From positions 186,001-250,000 of the forward strand of contig MCFE01000014.1 in assembly GCA_002104905.1 (NCBI GenBank): a DNA stretch of 64,000 nucleotides. The letters are read 5' to 3'. Below the pieces are notes generated by a model. The model ran no database searches, was not told where the DNA came from, and was given only the letters and a program-made list of their open reading frames with translations. Below are positions 1-12,838 of the stretch, piece after piece (the first letter of the stretch is position 1; each line of letters starts with the position of its first letter). The translations under genes and the position numbers were made by a program. This stretch comes from Basidiobolus meristosporus CBS 931.73 (Eukaryota; Basidiobolomycota; Basidiobolomycetes; Basidiobolales; Basidiobolaceae).

Positions 1-1209
1 TTGCCTATCTTGCTAGCTGGAGATGATGAATCTATGGAGTATGTATGCGCCCAAGCCAATTATTTTAATTTGGTGGATCTGAATTTTGAGTTGCTGGAGA
101 TTCTGGCCAGTGCTGAGGATATACGTTGCTGACTTGAAAGCAACACTAGGCCTCCAGTGATCATACTCACTAGGGCTCCTGTTGAACGCGAACCCACTGG
201 AACATTTTTGTGCAGGGTGTTAGGAGGGAGATTGTAAATGTGTTTAAACCAACTATTTTTGAGAATTTTTATTATGGCTTCTGAGTTGCAATTGGTCCCT
301 GCCAGTATTGTGGCCGGCACCTTCACCGGCACCTTGAATGGTTGTTGGGCTTTACCTGACGAGGAATTGACATGCTGGGTAATTGAATGGAACACAGGAG
401 TAATGCACACTTCCTATACTTCACGAGCTCATATTTTGTCTGAAATTGCCAGCTATGAGAGGGCTTAAGTTGTTAGTACAAGGCCAAAGCTGGTAGTAGA
501 GGTCATATTGGTAGCGGAGTCTGAATATGTAAGGGAACCAGAAAAGAGGGGTTCCTGGGTGTAAAGAGGCCAAATATTTTCTCGCAATACGGTGAGTTGG
601 CACTCTAACCTGTAATGCACATATTTCATACTAGACACCAAACACCCTCTATTGAGCCATCCAAAATCATGCATAACCACACAATATCTCCGTAATGTAT
701 GGCATTGATTAATAAGGCTGTAGGGAAGTAGTAGCAGAAACGGTTGATACCTTCGTAGAATAATTCTTGGTATATTAACCATAGCCAATACATGACTAAC
801 AACCCGAAATCCACGCCATCGGAATGATCCCTGAGAACAATTGCCGTACAACAATAAAGCGAGGAATGTTTCGCTGCCAGAGATCGAGGTAGGTGTGTCT
901 AGTCGTACCTATTTACTACGGCAGCTGCTTCAAAGCATCACCGGCTCAATGCAACCATTATGGCTTATACTACCTACGAAACTCTGAAAACAGCAGGCTA
1001 TGTACACGTCTATGACCATTGATAGACGTATGTATGTATCCCACGAGTTGTAATAGAAAAAGCTGAGAGGTTGTTTTTATTTTCACCAAGTTAGCTATGG
1101 AAGATCATCTCTGCTGGAATACGTATCTTGGTAGCATCTTGATTCACAGTTATCACACAAAAGACGCTCGAGTAAACAGCAAGCTTGCTACTGAAAAATC
1201 GGAGACAAC
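1..1209. other. Left-edge region without an assignable gene
   Basis: A frame is open on the plus strand from base 1 to a stop near 135 (44 codons, no start in the window), so it could be the last exon of a gene lying to the left; its sequence matches no family I recognise. Around 60-470 both strands have moderately long open frames that look like mirror images of each other and show no domain. I see no RNA gene here. Confidence 0.3.
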
Positions 1210-2057
1210 TCACTCGTCCTTGAAATTCTTCTCGACAGCAATCTCCCCACATTTCACGATAGTGATAGTGTCTGTGGGCCTGTTGGCTAGTGATTCGCTT
1301 AGTAACCACCAATAACATCAGAAGGCACACTGGAACTAACCTGAGACTGGAGTGTTTTCAATTTCGCGAACGACACTCATCCCTTGTAAGACTTCTCCAA
1401 ACACTACATAAAGTTTTAAGATGATTGGGTTTGAACACGCTGGAACAACACTCCAGCTCGATGAGAGGTACTTACCTACATGTTGGCCATCAAGCCAATG
1501 TGTTGGCTCAGCGGTAATGAAAAACTGTAGATAAGGATTAGGTTAAGTTCCAAAGGCTTATACGTGCATAGAAAAAGAACTCATTACTTGGGATCCGTTT
1601 GTGTCTGGTCCAGCGTTAGCCATACTCAGTAACCCTTTTACATTTGAAAAACAAGGTGGTTGGCCACAATGCGAATTGCTAGACGAACTTGGGCATGTTT
1701 ACCAGCTTTTGAATGTTCCAACTCAAAGCTCTCATCCTTGAAAGACTTCCCGTAAATAGATTTTCCACCTGTTCCATCGCCGTTAGTGAAATCACCACCC
1801 TGGATCATGAAGCCCTTGATAACTCTGTGGAATTTGCTGTCTTTATATCCATAGCCGTTCTCCCCTGTTGCTAACGTCACAAAATTCTTTACGGTCTTTG
1901 GAACCACGTTTCCATACAACCCAAACACTATTCTGCCTAGTTTTGTGTCCCCTTTGGTCACATCAAAATAAACTTTGTTGGTTACTCTAGGATCTGCCTG
2001 GACCACGGTTAAAAAGCACAGGAAAATTAAGAGTTTTGAGAGAGAACTAAAAGCCAT
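1210..2057 (-). CDS. PPIB: Secretory-pathway cyclophilin (peptidyl-prolyl cis-trans isomerase B type)
   Basis: Cyclophilin that isomerises peptidyl-prolyl bonds during folding in the ER. The first exon (from 2057) begins with a hydrophobic signal peptide ([21 protein letters not shown]) and runs into the cyclophilin core with [15 protein letters not shown]. At least four introns follow. I join the exons as [55 protein letters not shown] and [16 protein letters not shown]. The active-site arginine, FFIT and the [11 protein letters not shown] tryptophan are all present. The protein ends in ...NFKDE, so it resembles an ER-retention signal lacking its last residue; a GTGAGT overlaps the stop codon. 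It is transcribed divergently from the hydrolase at 2470. Family assignment is very secure; exon ends were judged by eye. Confidence 0.93.
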
Positions 2058-2469
2058 GTGAGGAAAATACAGTGGAATGGGGGGATAAGTGCAGAAACAA
2101 GGAAGTTTGAAGAGGGTTCGGATATATGACTAATTCGTGGTTAGCTTAGGCGACCCAAGGTATCTTGATCCAAGTCCAATGAATTTGCCACTGTGGGAAT
2201 TTCGTGACTACCAGGGAAAAGCTCAAACACAATCAGATCGTTTAGGCCATTTGCCAAAAAAAAGTAACGCATTTAATTTGATGAGAATCACCAGGAAATG
2301 TGCTTTCATCCCGATTCAGGTCGGAATATCTCCGGATAACACGGCTTGTGAGAACAAAATCATGACAAATACTGACTTAGGACAGCAATGGCCATAAGCC
2401 TGGCGTATTTATATCGACCGTTATTGCCACCAGCAAGGTCACTTTGCTTTGCCTTCCAGACTCGTTGCT

Positions 2470-3676
2470 ATGGGATACCAATTGACCACCAAGCTATTAG
2501 CCAACTCGCTGACTGGAGTCAAAATCGCGGCTAACTTTTGGACCACTAAAGATGCTGTCGCGACTTTGTTGTTTGCACACGCCACGGGCTTTCACAAAGA
2601 AACTTGGGACCCAACAATATACTACTTGAAGGACTCCTCTGTGAAATGTAATTTCATAGCCTTTGATGCGCGTAACCACGGAAATAGTGCCTTGGAAAAT
2701 AAGTCACTCCTCTCTGACGAGTGTAAGTAGCATTCGTGTTCGCAAATTCGCCTCGGGGAAGTCTTATACCGCTGGTACTGTTTAGGTAGCTGGAGAACCC
2801 TTTCCGAGGATATCCTAGGACTAGTCGAACAACTCAGGTTTCAAAGGCCCTTGATTGGTATAGGACATTCAATGGGCGGCTGCACAACGTGATAGAGCCT
2901 CTTACTTTCTTGGGAGTAAAGAGCCCGAACTAACTTGTTTCAGTTTGCTTGCTGAAGAATCGAGGCCAAATACCTTTGACGGCATTGTTGCATTTGAGCC
3001 AATTCTCCACCCAACTAAAGGCTCAACAATGGGTGTGGAACTTGTGGAACCGACAAAGCGCCGTCGCAGCGTATGGGAGAACAGGTATGCGCAGAGAGGC
3101 ACCTTATTGGCATAAAAGCAAAAGATTATTAACATCCATCACAAGACAAGCGGTCCGAGAATACTTGAACTCGAAAAGATTCTTCCGTACTTGGGATAAA
3201 AGAGTTTTGGAGGAATATGTGGTTAGTTCAGTTGACTTTCTCACTGCGTGATCCATCCATCTAATCCAATTTATCTAGAACAATGGCACCTACCAGAATC
3301 CTGGAGGAAAGATCGAGTTGAAGTGTCCACCTTCTCAGGAAGCGGTCAGCATCTCGAATCATCCGTATCTTTCCACTTTACTCATCAAATATCTAGGCGA
3401 CATTTGCTGGCGCCCCTGCTATCTCCGAATACTGCTTCGAGAATCTCAACAAGGTGAAAATCCCGGTCAGCTTTGTAGGTGGTGACCGCAGCGCAACCAT
3501 GTAAATCTGTGGAGTGTACACTCTTGCCAATAACCCACTTACGGTCCACCTATTTTAGCTTACCCGACAATATCTCTATATTTGCGAAGGAGTGCCCACA
3601 AGGTGTAGCTCACGTTATACCTGGACATCACTTGGTAAACCTCAATGGGCATGAAATTCACCCGTTTGATAAGTAA
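2470..3676 (+). CDS. Serine alpha/beta hydrolase (LPX1/ABHD-like)
   Basis: An alpha/beta-hydrolase-fold esterase or lipase of unknown substrate, assembled from about seven exons. Exon 1 gives the oxyanion-side strand (LLFAHATGFHKETWDP) and FIAFDARNHGNSA. Exon 2, after a GTAAGT intron, carries the nucleophile elbow GIGHSMGG. Later exons read SLLAEESRPNTFDGIVAFEP, ENRQAVREYLNSKRFFRTWD, NNGTYQNPGGKIELKCPPSQ, ATFAGAPAISEYCFENLN with VGGDRSATI (probable acid residue), and finally the histidine segment HVIPGHHLVNLNGHEIHPFD before the stop at 3674-3676. The catalytic Ser, Asp and His are thus all present. It resembles the fungal family containing yeast peroxisomal Lpx1, but the C-terminus (FDK) is not a peroxisomal targeting signal. 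I chose the first ATG (2470) that keeps the whole fold. Confidence 0.85.
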
Positions 3677-4844
3677 CATTCATGTATGCTGCTTCCATAG
3701 ATCCCGCAAGAGCAGCCTGAGAATACTGGTAAGTTTGAGGATTGATCTCTGCACAAAGAGGTTCTCTCTATTTACATTGGATCTCGTTAGCTCGCATCAT
3801 CCATGAATTCGTTGCCTCCCTTGTGCACCAAGAATCCCAACAGGCCTCGCAAGCAATCTAAACGACGCCACGTGCTAGATCTGTTCATTATAGGTTCATG
3901 GGTCCACTGGAAATGATAGAGATTAGATGCAGTGCAATGTATACATCGATCTGTGCGTGACTGTCTGTCTAGCAAATTGAATCAAGGTCGTCAAGTTACT
4001 GATGGTTCTGTACGATGCAAGTGAATGCTTCAATTATAAATGGATGCAAAGAATACAACTTGCGTGCTTCATGTGTTCGGTAGCTTCATTAGATGCCAAC
4101 CATCGAAAACAATGGCGGGTTGGTATAGCTACATCGTTGCGAGTGGCATGCCCCTTCCACAACCAGCCTATCTGAATGAAGATATAACCACATTTTCGAT
4201 TGTTTCTTAGCACAGTAGTTACACGAATGATTGATCTCAGTTGTCGTAAAATGTACTTAAATGAGACATGGTACACAACATTCATCAGCGATTAGGCTCA
4301 AGCACAGTTAATTGTGGTACGCGGCCCACAGCCGTAGCCTTCTAGACTTTATAATTTGCACTTATCTACACAACCAAAAGCTCCAATTCATCCAAGTAAG
4401 CCACTTCGTATGCACTGCTACAAGGTTTTTGTGTTGGGGTCACTGGAACAAATGGAGTCCACTAGTCAATATATCCCTTTGAACTGCTTATTGATACTCT
4501 CTTATAGCAGAGATTAGAAAATAGGCTTGAATATTGAAGACAGAAAATCTCCAAATGATACACTAAGGTTGCTGTAAGCCAATTCTTTGAAGTGGCTGTA
4601 GTCCTGGAGGTTATCAAAAACAATCTTAAATTCATGCAACTAATCATAAACAATATGGATGGCTTCTAGGACTTCTCTTTTAATATGGTTCTATCATTGA
4701 ATATCATACTTCGTATTGCTTCAACCTCTTTCAGCTTTCTCAGTCTAATCGTTATAATCATATTACTGTAAGTATCCAGTTCACACATAAACCATTCATA
4801 TACATAAGTATTCTATTTAGGTCGTTGCAAAACTATGAATTAAT

Positions 4845-4995
4845 TACCAAAGATTTAGTTTGTAAGATATTATCCTAGTCAGGGCCTGGTGGCTATCAAG
4901 ATTTCCCAGACTTGTCTAAAGGCCCCAACAATTTGCACACCGCTTCCTAGGAGCTCAAAGTGTCCTTATCACTAATTTGATAAAGTTCTCCTTAA
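4845..4995. repeat. Old dispersed repeat, copy A
   Basis: This stretch (around TTGTAAGATATT, TTTCCCAGACTTGTCTAAA and TTTGCACA) matches 23865-24015 in the same order and spacing with many substitutions. It is immediately followed by a degenerate copia LTR, so it may be part of an old retroelement. Its family is not known to me. Confidence 0.55.
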
Positions 4996-5245
4996 AGTAT
5001 ATATAGTTTATTTGTCAAGACAAACACGTAGGATATGTTTAGAAAGGTCTCAAGAGCATATGTGCAAAGGTTGGAGGCTTTTGGACAACTTTGAGATTTT
5101 TTCATGTCCTGCGTACCTGATATTTTGGCCAAGTATTCCAAGTAAAGCCAGGCGAGGAGTTTGGGCAGAATACTCTAAGACCTGTAGACGATGATCCAAG
5201 TGACCAAGTTAAGTGAACGCTTATGTAAATACGAAATTTACAACA
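4990..5245 (-). repeat. Degenerate copia LTR fragment
   Basis: Aligns by eye with the 3' two thirds of the 349-bp LTRs at 14-23 kb: shared blocks include GACAACTTTGAGA, ATGATCCAAGTGACCAAGTT and the terminal TTTACAACA (ending 5245). It is strongly diverged and lacks the other end, so it is an old relic of the same LTR family. Confidence 0.7.
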
Positions 5246-7913
5246 AAAATAAGCAGACATCCAGCTTGTGTTAAACTGACAACTTTTCAAAAATATGGAT
5301 TAGTGTCCACGCGTAATAATAATACTACATGCAATATGTCCTCCATAATGTACACCATTTCTAGGCAGAGCGTGAAGCCTAGCTACTAGCTTCAGAAAAA
5401 TTATGAACAATACAAAATATATATAACTGCATGCGAGGTGAAATATTATCACAAGACCATATTGAAAAGATATGAATACAGTCAAAAATCCAAGAAAACG
5501 CCAGCTTTGGGATTTCCGATGGAAATACTAGAAAGTCCAACAGGTACAAGTGGCTAGAATTTAGAGGCTACTAGGCATAATAATAAAAAATGAGGATTCA
5601 TTAGAGCTTCTATCATCTGCTTATCTCAACATAGGTATTGTGAAAAATTGCATTCAAATATTAATTACTTTTGTTCGTGTTGGCCAAGAATGAAACTTCA
5701 GTACATGAGTGTTGGGTTTGACGCTAGAAACTTACGATACAAAGTATTGAAAGCAAACTGGTTTTGATATCATTTGTACAGGTTGCAATGCTACTGAATT
5801 ATGTAGTACTCATCCTTAATAGAGTACGTTGAGGAATATCGAGTATTTCTGACGTACTTCGACTAGGAGGGATGGAATAGAGTTGAGAAAGCAGTCAATG
5901 CACGGCTTCATTACCTTGATATAAACAACGCCTTGCGAAAAGTATTGACATCTTTGATAGATTTAGACTATTCATCTATACATTTTAGGCAACCGGCGCA
6001 ACATACCAAAATAGATTCCACACAAATCCAATATCAAGTCTCCCTTTTCACGATTATCAACATATATATGATGTATGGGCAATTCTAGCACCATAAGAAT
6101 ATATCATGGCCACCACAAAACCCCTTGACAAAACCACAACTAATCTGTTGTTCGTGGTACTGCTGGCATGTAGAAACTAATGGAATCTAGAAGAGAGTCT
6201 AAAGTGGATGCGGCGGTGGCGGCTGTCTGAACAGATGCGGAACTTTTCGAAAACATGCAATTTGGAAGGCCATGGAGAGGTGCGGATTCTGAAAGAACTT
6301 TTGGTTCACCTCGAAAACTGATTTCATTTCAGTATCTCCACAATTCAAAAAGTCATCAAAAAATCGGTTCGCCTGTGAAATAAATTTCAGAGTCTAAATC
6401 AAATCCAAATGCATCGACTCGGTGTAAAATCAATATAGATGCCTAATCAGGAGTAATACTAATTATTTGCTTCAGAATGGAAGTCTACGTCGCCTGTGGC
6501 CATACAACACATGTGAAATTTGCCACTTTCTCAACCCTGGCAAGGATGTGCAATTCGCTTGAAACGCAATCCTCAGATCAGCCTCTTTTTCCAAACTAAT
6601 ATCGGACAATTCCGATGGCAGTGGCGATGGGCGAAGGGTAAACATTGAACTCGCTCATAACTTCCCATTTGAACAAATGCTGCATTGATGTCTATGCATC
6701 AGCGTGACAGCGATGAAGCTCATATATATAGATGCATATATGTGTGTGTGGAATCAGAAAGTCAGAGCAATTTGAATGTAACACAAATGATCTATGTAAG
6801 GATTTCAATTTCCTAAAAAGTTTAATATTCACAGCGCTACAATGAAAGTGTTTCATACCACCTCAGCAAATTATGAACACATTCACATCACCAAATGAAA
6901 TATAATATTCTGTAGTTCTGACCTTCACGCTGGAATAGAGCCTGGTAACCTGTTACATGAACTGTTCCATGAATTTTGCTGGTAGCAAGCCTAAGATGGC
7001 AATTCGAGAAACGTGTAACCAGGATGAGCTTCATACCCAATACCGGTGTCGACTAGTCACCAGCACTGGACTGCTCAGAGAGATCAATCCTACACTGCCC
7101 TCACTGGCAGTGTGTCAGCCCGTTGGAGAGATTATCTCTCGGGAGTAGCCAATATTCTCGCTCAACCTCACGCCGGCTGATCCAGAGCTGAAGTCCAGCA
7201 GATGAATCATTTTGTATACTGTAGTGAGTGTATTGCATGCGATTCTCTCATTTGTATTTCTCAACCAAATGTGCTCGCGCAAATGCATTCTTACCGTGGG
7301 GCTTGCAATGTGTACAAACATCTACAAACACCCTTCTCCATGAAATCTTTCCAAATCGAGTAGCATGTTCTTTTCAACAGGACGTTGAGACACTGCGCCT
7401 GTTACATACGGTGCACACACCTAATCTAGAATATCTAAAACCAAACTGGACCTCAATCCGAAGTCATCAACGGTCTGACAACGACCGTTTTGGAAGTGGG
7501 AACTACAATCAGGTAAAAGTCAAGTACAGTGGCCACCCTCCAGAAACTACGTAATGAGCCACCCAATGTAGTCTTAGTGAGGATTCATGCATCTCAAATG
7601 AACGGGTGATACATACTGAGCAATCCTAATGATAAAACTTCCAAGTGGGTTATTCAATTGAGTTTTTGATCCTAAATGTACAACCTGATGCCTACATTTG
7701 GCATTCTGGTGTGTTTCCATCGCTCTGTTCACAACACTAACACTAGAATTGGCCTTAACTCTACTAATTGGAGGAGAATTTCTCATTCGTTGCACATGCG
7801 GCGCCTGCTGAAATGCCTTACGGCTGTATTTAAGCAGGTGAGTGAGCTTCGAGTGAACCCAAGCTCTAACTACTCTTACCTTAAAGCATAATTCTTACCA
7901 ACGTAGGCTTTCA

Positions 7914-9401
7914 ATGCCCGTTACTAATATCTACGCAATTGGTGCCTTTGCCGCCCTGGGTGGTATCCTCTTTGGTTTCGATGTAGGCTCTAACTCTGGA
8001 ATCATTGGGATGGCCCAGTATAAGGATTACTTCGATCACCCCAGCTCTACACTTCAGGGAGGTATCAACGGCTCCCTCTCAGCCGGTTGCTTTGTTGGCG
8101 CCTTGGTTTCTGGATACTTTGCCGAGAGATTTGGCCGTCGTAACTCCATTGCATTCTCAGCACTCCTATTCATTCTCGGTTCTGCTATCACCGCATCCGC
8201 TCAGGATGTTCCAATGTTGATTGTTGGCCGTATCTTCAACGGACTTTGCGTCGGTCTCTCCTCTATGCTCGTCCCCTTGTACCAGGCAGAAATCGCCCCC
8301 AAGGATATTCGTGGACGTCTTGTGTCTGTACAACAGTGGGCTATTACATGGGGTATCTTCATCTCCTTCTGGATCCAATATGGTACATCTTACTTGAGTG
8401 GAAGTGTAGCATGGCGTCTTCCCTATGGTCTGCAAGTCATCCCCGCTGTTATCCTATTCGTTGGAATGTTCTTCTTCCCCTATTCGCCCCGTTGGTTAGC
8501 CAACAAAGGCCGTAAAGAAGAAGCTCTTAACACACTCGCTTTGCTTCATGGAAATGGTGATATTAATCACCCTACTGTGCAGGCTGAGTTCGAGGCAATC
8601 AACGAAGCAATTCGTTATGACCAGGAGGTCGCTAAGAGCACTGCTTGGAAGGACTTGTTCACTGGCACGGTTGGTCATCGTGTATTCCTCGGCGTCTCTC
8701 TACAGATGTGGCAGCAACTGACTGGAATGAACATCATTATGTTCTACGTGGTCTACCTCGCCGAACAAGCAGGTATTCAAGATCAATCCGCCAATCTGCT
8801 TGCCTCTGGAATCTCCTTCATCGTCAATGTTATCTTCACCATACCAGCCATCCTCTTTGTTGATAGATGGGGACGTCGTGCAACTTTGATCGCTGGCTCA
8901 GCTGGTATGACTGTGTGCATGGTTATCGTAGGTAGCATCCTAGCTGGAGTTGGTGACGTCGTTCCCAAGGATCCTTCAAATCCCGACAACGGCTTGAAGA
9001 GCATAGACATGCACGGAAACACAGCTGCTACCTACAGTATCATTGCCATGGTTTACATCTTTGTAGCCTGTTTCGCCACCACCTGGGGCCCTGTTGGCTG
9101 GATCTACCCAGTTGAGATCTTCCCCCAGCGTGTACGTGCCAAAGCCACCTCTCTCTCCACCGCCTCTAACTGGCTGTTCAATTACCTTTTGAGTCAATTT
9201 GTTCCCATGGCCATGGATCATATTACCTTCGGGCTGTATTTCCTCTTCGCTGGCTTCAATCTGCTGATGACCATCCATGTATGGTGGCAATTCCCTGAAA
9301 CCAAAGGCAAGACTTTGGAAGATATGGAGGTCCTCTTTGCAAAGAAATCCAAGTCTCGTGGCGAAAAGGGAGCCAATGAGAAAGCTATCACCGAAGACTA
9401 G
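7914..9401 (+). CDS. MFS sugar (monosaccharide) transporter
   Basis: Intronless 495-aa member of the sugar-porter branch of the major facilitator superfamily, expected to have twelve membrane helices in the plasma membrane and to move hexose or a related sugar with protons. Seen: the first helix with GGILFGFDVG (about residue 16), RFGRRNS after helix 2, GRIFNG and the helix-4/5 loop, YSPRWLANKGR closing the first half, QQLTGMNIIMFYVVY in helix 7, DRWGRR between helices 8 and 9, WGPVGWIYPVEIFP in helix 10 and the C-terminal PETKGKTLEDMEVLF. All sugar-porter signature motifs are present and the length is normal. The usual PESPRWL is PYSPRWL here. Codon usage is smoother and more GC-rich than the surroundings, consistent with good expression. 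The substrate cannot be fixed from sequence. Confidence 0.95.
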   Translation: MPVTNIYAIGAFAALGGILFGFDVGSNSGIIGMAQYKDYFDHPSSTLQGGINGSLSAGCFVGALVSGYFAERFGRRNSIAFSALLFILGSAITASAQDVPMLIVGRIFNGLCVGLSSMLVPLYQAEIAPKDIRGRLVSVQQWAITWGIFISFWIQYGTSYLSGSVAWRLPYGLQVIPAVILFVGMFFFPYSPRWLANKGRKEEALNTLALLHGNGDINHPTVQAEFEAINEAIRYDQEVAKSTAWKDLFTGTVGHRVFLGVSLQMWQQLTGMNIIMFYVVYLAEQAGIQDQSANLLASGISFIVNVIFTIPAILFVDRWGRRATLIAGSAGMTVCMVIVGSILAGVGDVVPKDPSNPDNGLKSIDMHGNTAATYSIIAMVYIFVACFATTWGPVGWIYPVEIFPQRVRAKATSLSTASNWLFNYLLSQFVPMAMDHITFGLYFLFAGFNLLMTIHVWWQFPETKGKTLEDMEVLFAKKSKSRGEKGANEKAITED

Positions 9402-12400
9402 AGTAATGATAATCCACGATGAGGGAGTGATTTTCCGGCTAAATAATTACCCAAGATCTCCCGAGACCCAAATGAACTTTCCCATGAACCAGAACGTTTC
9501 CATCCACGCTGTCCAACATTTGATTTCCTTTCCACTTTCGTATTCCTAGAGGAATGAATGTCATCTAAATCACATGTTGGATCTCCTGGGAATATGAACC
9601 TTCTATATATTGATAATTCCCGACCCACTCCATCATATTTACCTTTTTGAAAATAAATGAACTTTCTGCGACAAAACTTGTTTGGGGTCACTCATGTTCC
9701 CAGACAAACCCAGAATTCGCCTACTGCGATGGGTACCAAAGTGAGCTGCTCCATGGTTACGGAGGGCTTCGTGATCCCAGGGTGATTTTACAAAGACCAA
9801 TTGAGTAATAGCAATGCCCGAAACCAGTTGCCACGGTTCACACCACCACTGGCATGTGTTGGTAAGGGAAAAGGGTGGCCGTTGAGGCCGATCCATCCAT
9901 TCAAGATCCTCCCAAGCCAAACCAATAACCATCCAACCGTCGAAGATCATCCTACCTTGGAACGAGCCAGAGCCAGAGATATGCCTAATCCACCAGCTCT
10001 CCTCGCATCTAATTGGGATGTCACATTGCGCGCTGTGTGGCACGCACCTGTACGTACACAAACTGGTTATCAGCGGTGATGTGCTACCTCGCAAGGCATT
10101 TGCGTTTATGGTAAGTGAATTGTGGAGAACGGTATGAAGCCCTCATGTGACTTCGAGAGGCATTTCCCACTTTTATTGATTAAAATGGGCATTATTAAGA
10201 CCTCGTTTGTGATACAGTAGCGCACATTCGAGAACTGTAGAGATCCTCTATGACAGCTGCATAGTATTGTGAACGGCGGAGCTGGTTTCTTCTGATGCAG
10301 CCTCCTAGGCCATTGCGAATAGCGAGCCACGGTGGATACTGAGTTCTGCAGAGTCAGAGGAAAATAGAACACAAGAGATGCTACATGAGTTTGGGCGCGC
10401 CTAGATGCATCGCATGGATATAGGTGCGATGGATTCAAAACGAAACACCACTCGCCATTGTACTCGTTGAATTTCTTGGATCCACCCTGCAGGATCATCT
10501 AGAGCGGTTCGCTCCATGATGGCGCATACCCATATGAACATGTTGAACACTGATCAATTTTCCAGGAATGGGATAGGATAGCCATGGCTGTCGCATCCCC
10601 CACACAATCCATCGATCGGTGGTGCACACTTTCTCCCTGTACGTGGGTCGGGCTACTCAAGTGCAGCCTGAGCACCAATTGGGAGCGGTTGCTTTGAAAC
10701 CTTCATTATTTCTTAATTGGATCAGTGTTTGTAGAGCCTTACTGCTCGTGGGGATGTCCGGTTGGATTTCCCCACAAACCCACCTCGTCCTAAACCAGCC
10801 TCGTCACCACATGATCAGTACACAGGGCCAGAGTAGCTTGTCTACCCTGGAGCAAAATTTCCATCCAGATTCGGCCTTTCCCAAATATAGGGTGCATATG
10901 GGCCGGCCTATTGGCGAGCCAATCAACTAGCTTTTCTTGACGACCTCCAACCTGCTGTTGCCAGTACCACTTACCAATCCGAATTGACGCAATTATATGG
11001 TCTCTGCTGGTGCCGGTGATCCAGGCATGCGAAAAACCCACCTGATTGGAGACAGCAGAGAATAAGCCCATGACCTGCCCATCGAGTCCACCCATTGCTC
11101 CGTACCTGGTCAACTGTTCGTGACATTGTTACGCCTGAAACGCCATTCCTTGGTCACGCCAGTGACTTCGATAGGCCTGTAAAGCAGGGAACCTGGTTGC
11201 CATGGGAGACGCCGTGGAGAGATGGGGGAGGTAGGGGCTTTGTGCGCAACGAATGACTGCCAAAACGAGGCGGAAAATACTCTAGTACACGAAGGATATC
11301 GCGGTGTAATCTCGTTACAGTCCAATCAAGCCCTTCATCCCATGGAGACTTACCGCGTATGTAATCCAGGCGATTTATCTCGGCGGTAAAAGAAGTTCTA
11401 CCGAAACCCGACCCAGCCAACCCGCCGTGATCTGAACCATTCTCTACCGTGGGAAATGGTTGGGACCGGTTGACCTCTTGTACCAACCCACTTCCCACTG
11501 TCCACACAACACAGCAGATAATAACTTTCCCAAATTCTCAGGTCATGCGAGAGGAACCGTACCCGCACTGGTGTACAGCATTAGCTACAGGTTTCAAGAC
11601 TACGTCAGGGAGCCCGGCCCATGCTGCCCATTCCCATGGATAATCACTCGATTCCAACTGTTAGAAAACTGCGGGCAAACTAGGTAGGAACAGTGTGGCT
11701 CTAGTCCTATAGTGATAGGATATCAATTGGGCATATGATCAACCTATGATGGCACCACCTGGAGATACGGGCATGGAACCCTTGGTTCTGGTTTGAACTC
11801 CACATGAGGAGGTAAATTAAGGCATAAGCTTTGGTAGCGTAGGGTAAATGGGCGCCAATTCATGGTATTTTGGGTGAGGCCTTGACTTCCAGGCTTATCA
11901 GTAGACTTCAACTCCCGGGTATCCGGTACGGCTGATATGTTTCACAGTCAAGCCTACAATTTTGCGGGCTGCACATGCTGTAGGTAGCAACCATCTTGGA
12001 ATATGTTGTAGTAGGGGGTGTGAGCATGTCTCAGACCTGTTGGCTTGTAAGTCAGAATTTATCCAGTCGCTTGATGTTGGCTCTTGTTACAATGGTATGT
12101 ATGGCCAGACTAGGAACTAACGCTCGTCCTGCCTGGCTCCAATAAATTTCCTCACTCGCTAAGCTGCCCTGCTCTATGTACTATTCTTGGTATATACAAT
12201 GTGCTGGTTTATAGACTGTTACATTAATAGGCTATTTTCACTTTTAACCCTGTGTTGAGCGTAAAGATCTATGACAAGTAGAGAGTTAGAATATGAAAAC
12301 CAGGGCATAGAGCATGCTTAATCCAGCTTACCTCCTGTATTCCCAGCTTCCTATGACTGGCATGAAGAGTGGCCTAAATTTTCCAAGCAAGCTTGTGTTC

Positions 12401-12599
12401 TCGCCTGATAGTGTGGTGCAGTTTGTTGCAAGTAACCATTAACACCCCTGCATGTTGTAGTGAATTAGCAATAAGTCAATGTCAAGGAAAGTTATTTATG
12501 GATTCAGGACAAAATCCAGTTGCACCCACAACAGTTCACTATGAAAAAATATACTCGAGTCCAGCAGAAATCCAAGTGTCCTTAAATTACAAGTTTCAA
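9402..12599. other. 3.2-kb region with no assignable gene
   Basis: From about 9.7 to 11.7 kb the base composition is closer to coding DNA than in the flanking intergenic sequence, and both strands hold frames of 90-150 codons (for example minus strand 9639-10094 and 11154-11507). None shows a recognisable domain or a convincing exon chain. It may be a decayed gene, an orphan gene with many introns, or ordinary intergenic DNA. Confidence 0.4.
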
Positions 12600-12838
12600 T
12601 ATCAGATGCTCTAGCCTGTAAGTAGACATACATCCTAGAAAGTGCTGCACCTGAGTATCCATCATAGCAAATACAGCAGCAGCCAGTTCACTGACTCTAC
12701 AGATATATGTTTTGCTTGCCAAGAACATGTAAAAGCATATATATCAGTTTTGCATTCAATAAACCATGAAGTGAGAACCCCAAAATATAATTGGTCTCCC
12801 AATCACTTTCAATGCTTCTAACACTCCTACAATGGGTT

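Larger units (their letters stand above)
3677..7913. other. Gene-poor intergenic region with decayed repeats
   Basis: About 4.2 kb, AT-rich, with only short open frames that show no domain, signal peptide or splice logic. It contains an old LTR relic (4990-5245) and an older repeat (about 4845-4995) described separately. The last few hundred bases are the upstream region of the sugar transporter; a GTGAGT...TAG pair (about 7839-7907) could be an intron in its 5' untranslated leader, because splicing it does not add coding sequence in frame. Confidence 0.5.

Noticed and set aside
60-468. Open frames on both strands (116 and 76 codons) at the left edge
   Set aside because: They overlap in antisense, show no domain or signal peptide, and no splice sites join them to anything recognisable.
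7676-7891. 71-codon plus-strand frame just upstream of the sugar transporter as an N-terminal exon
   Set aside because: Splicing through the nearby GTGAGT...TAG pair does not join it in frame to the transporter, whose own ATG already gives the normal family N-terminus.
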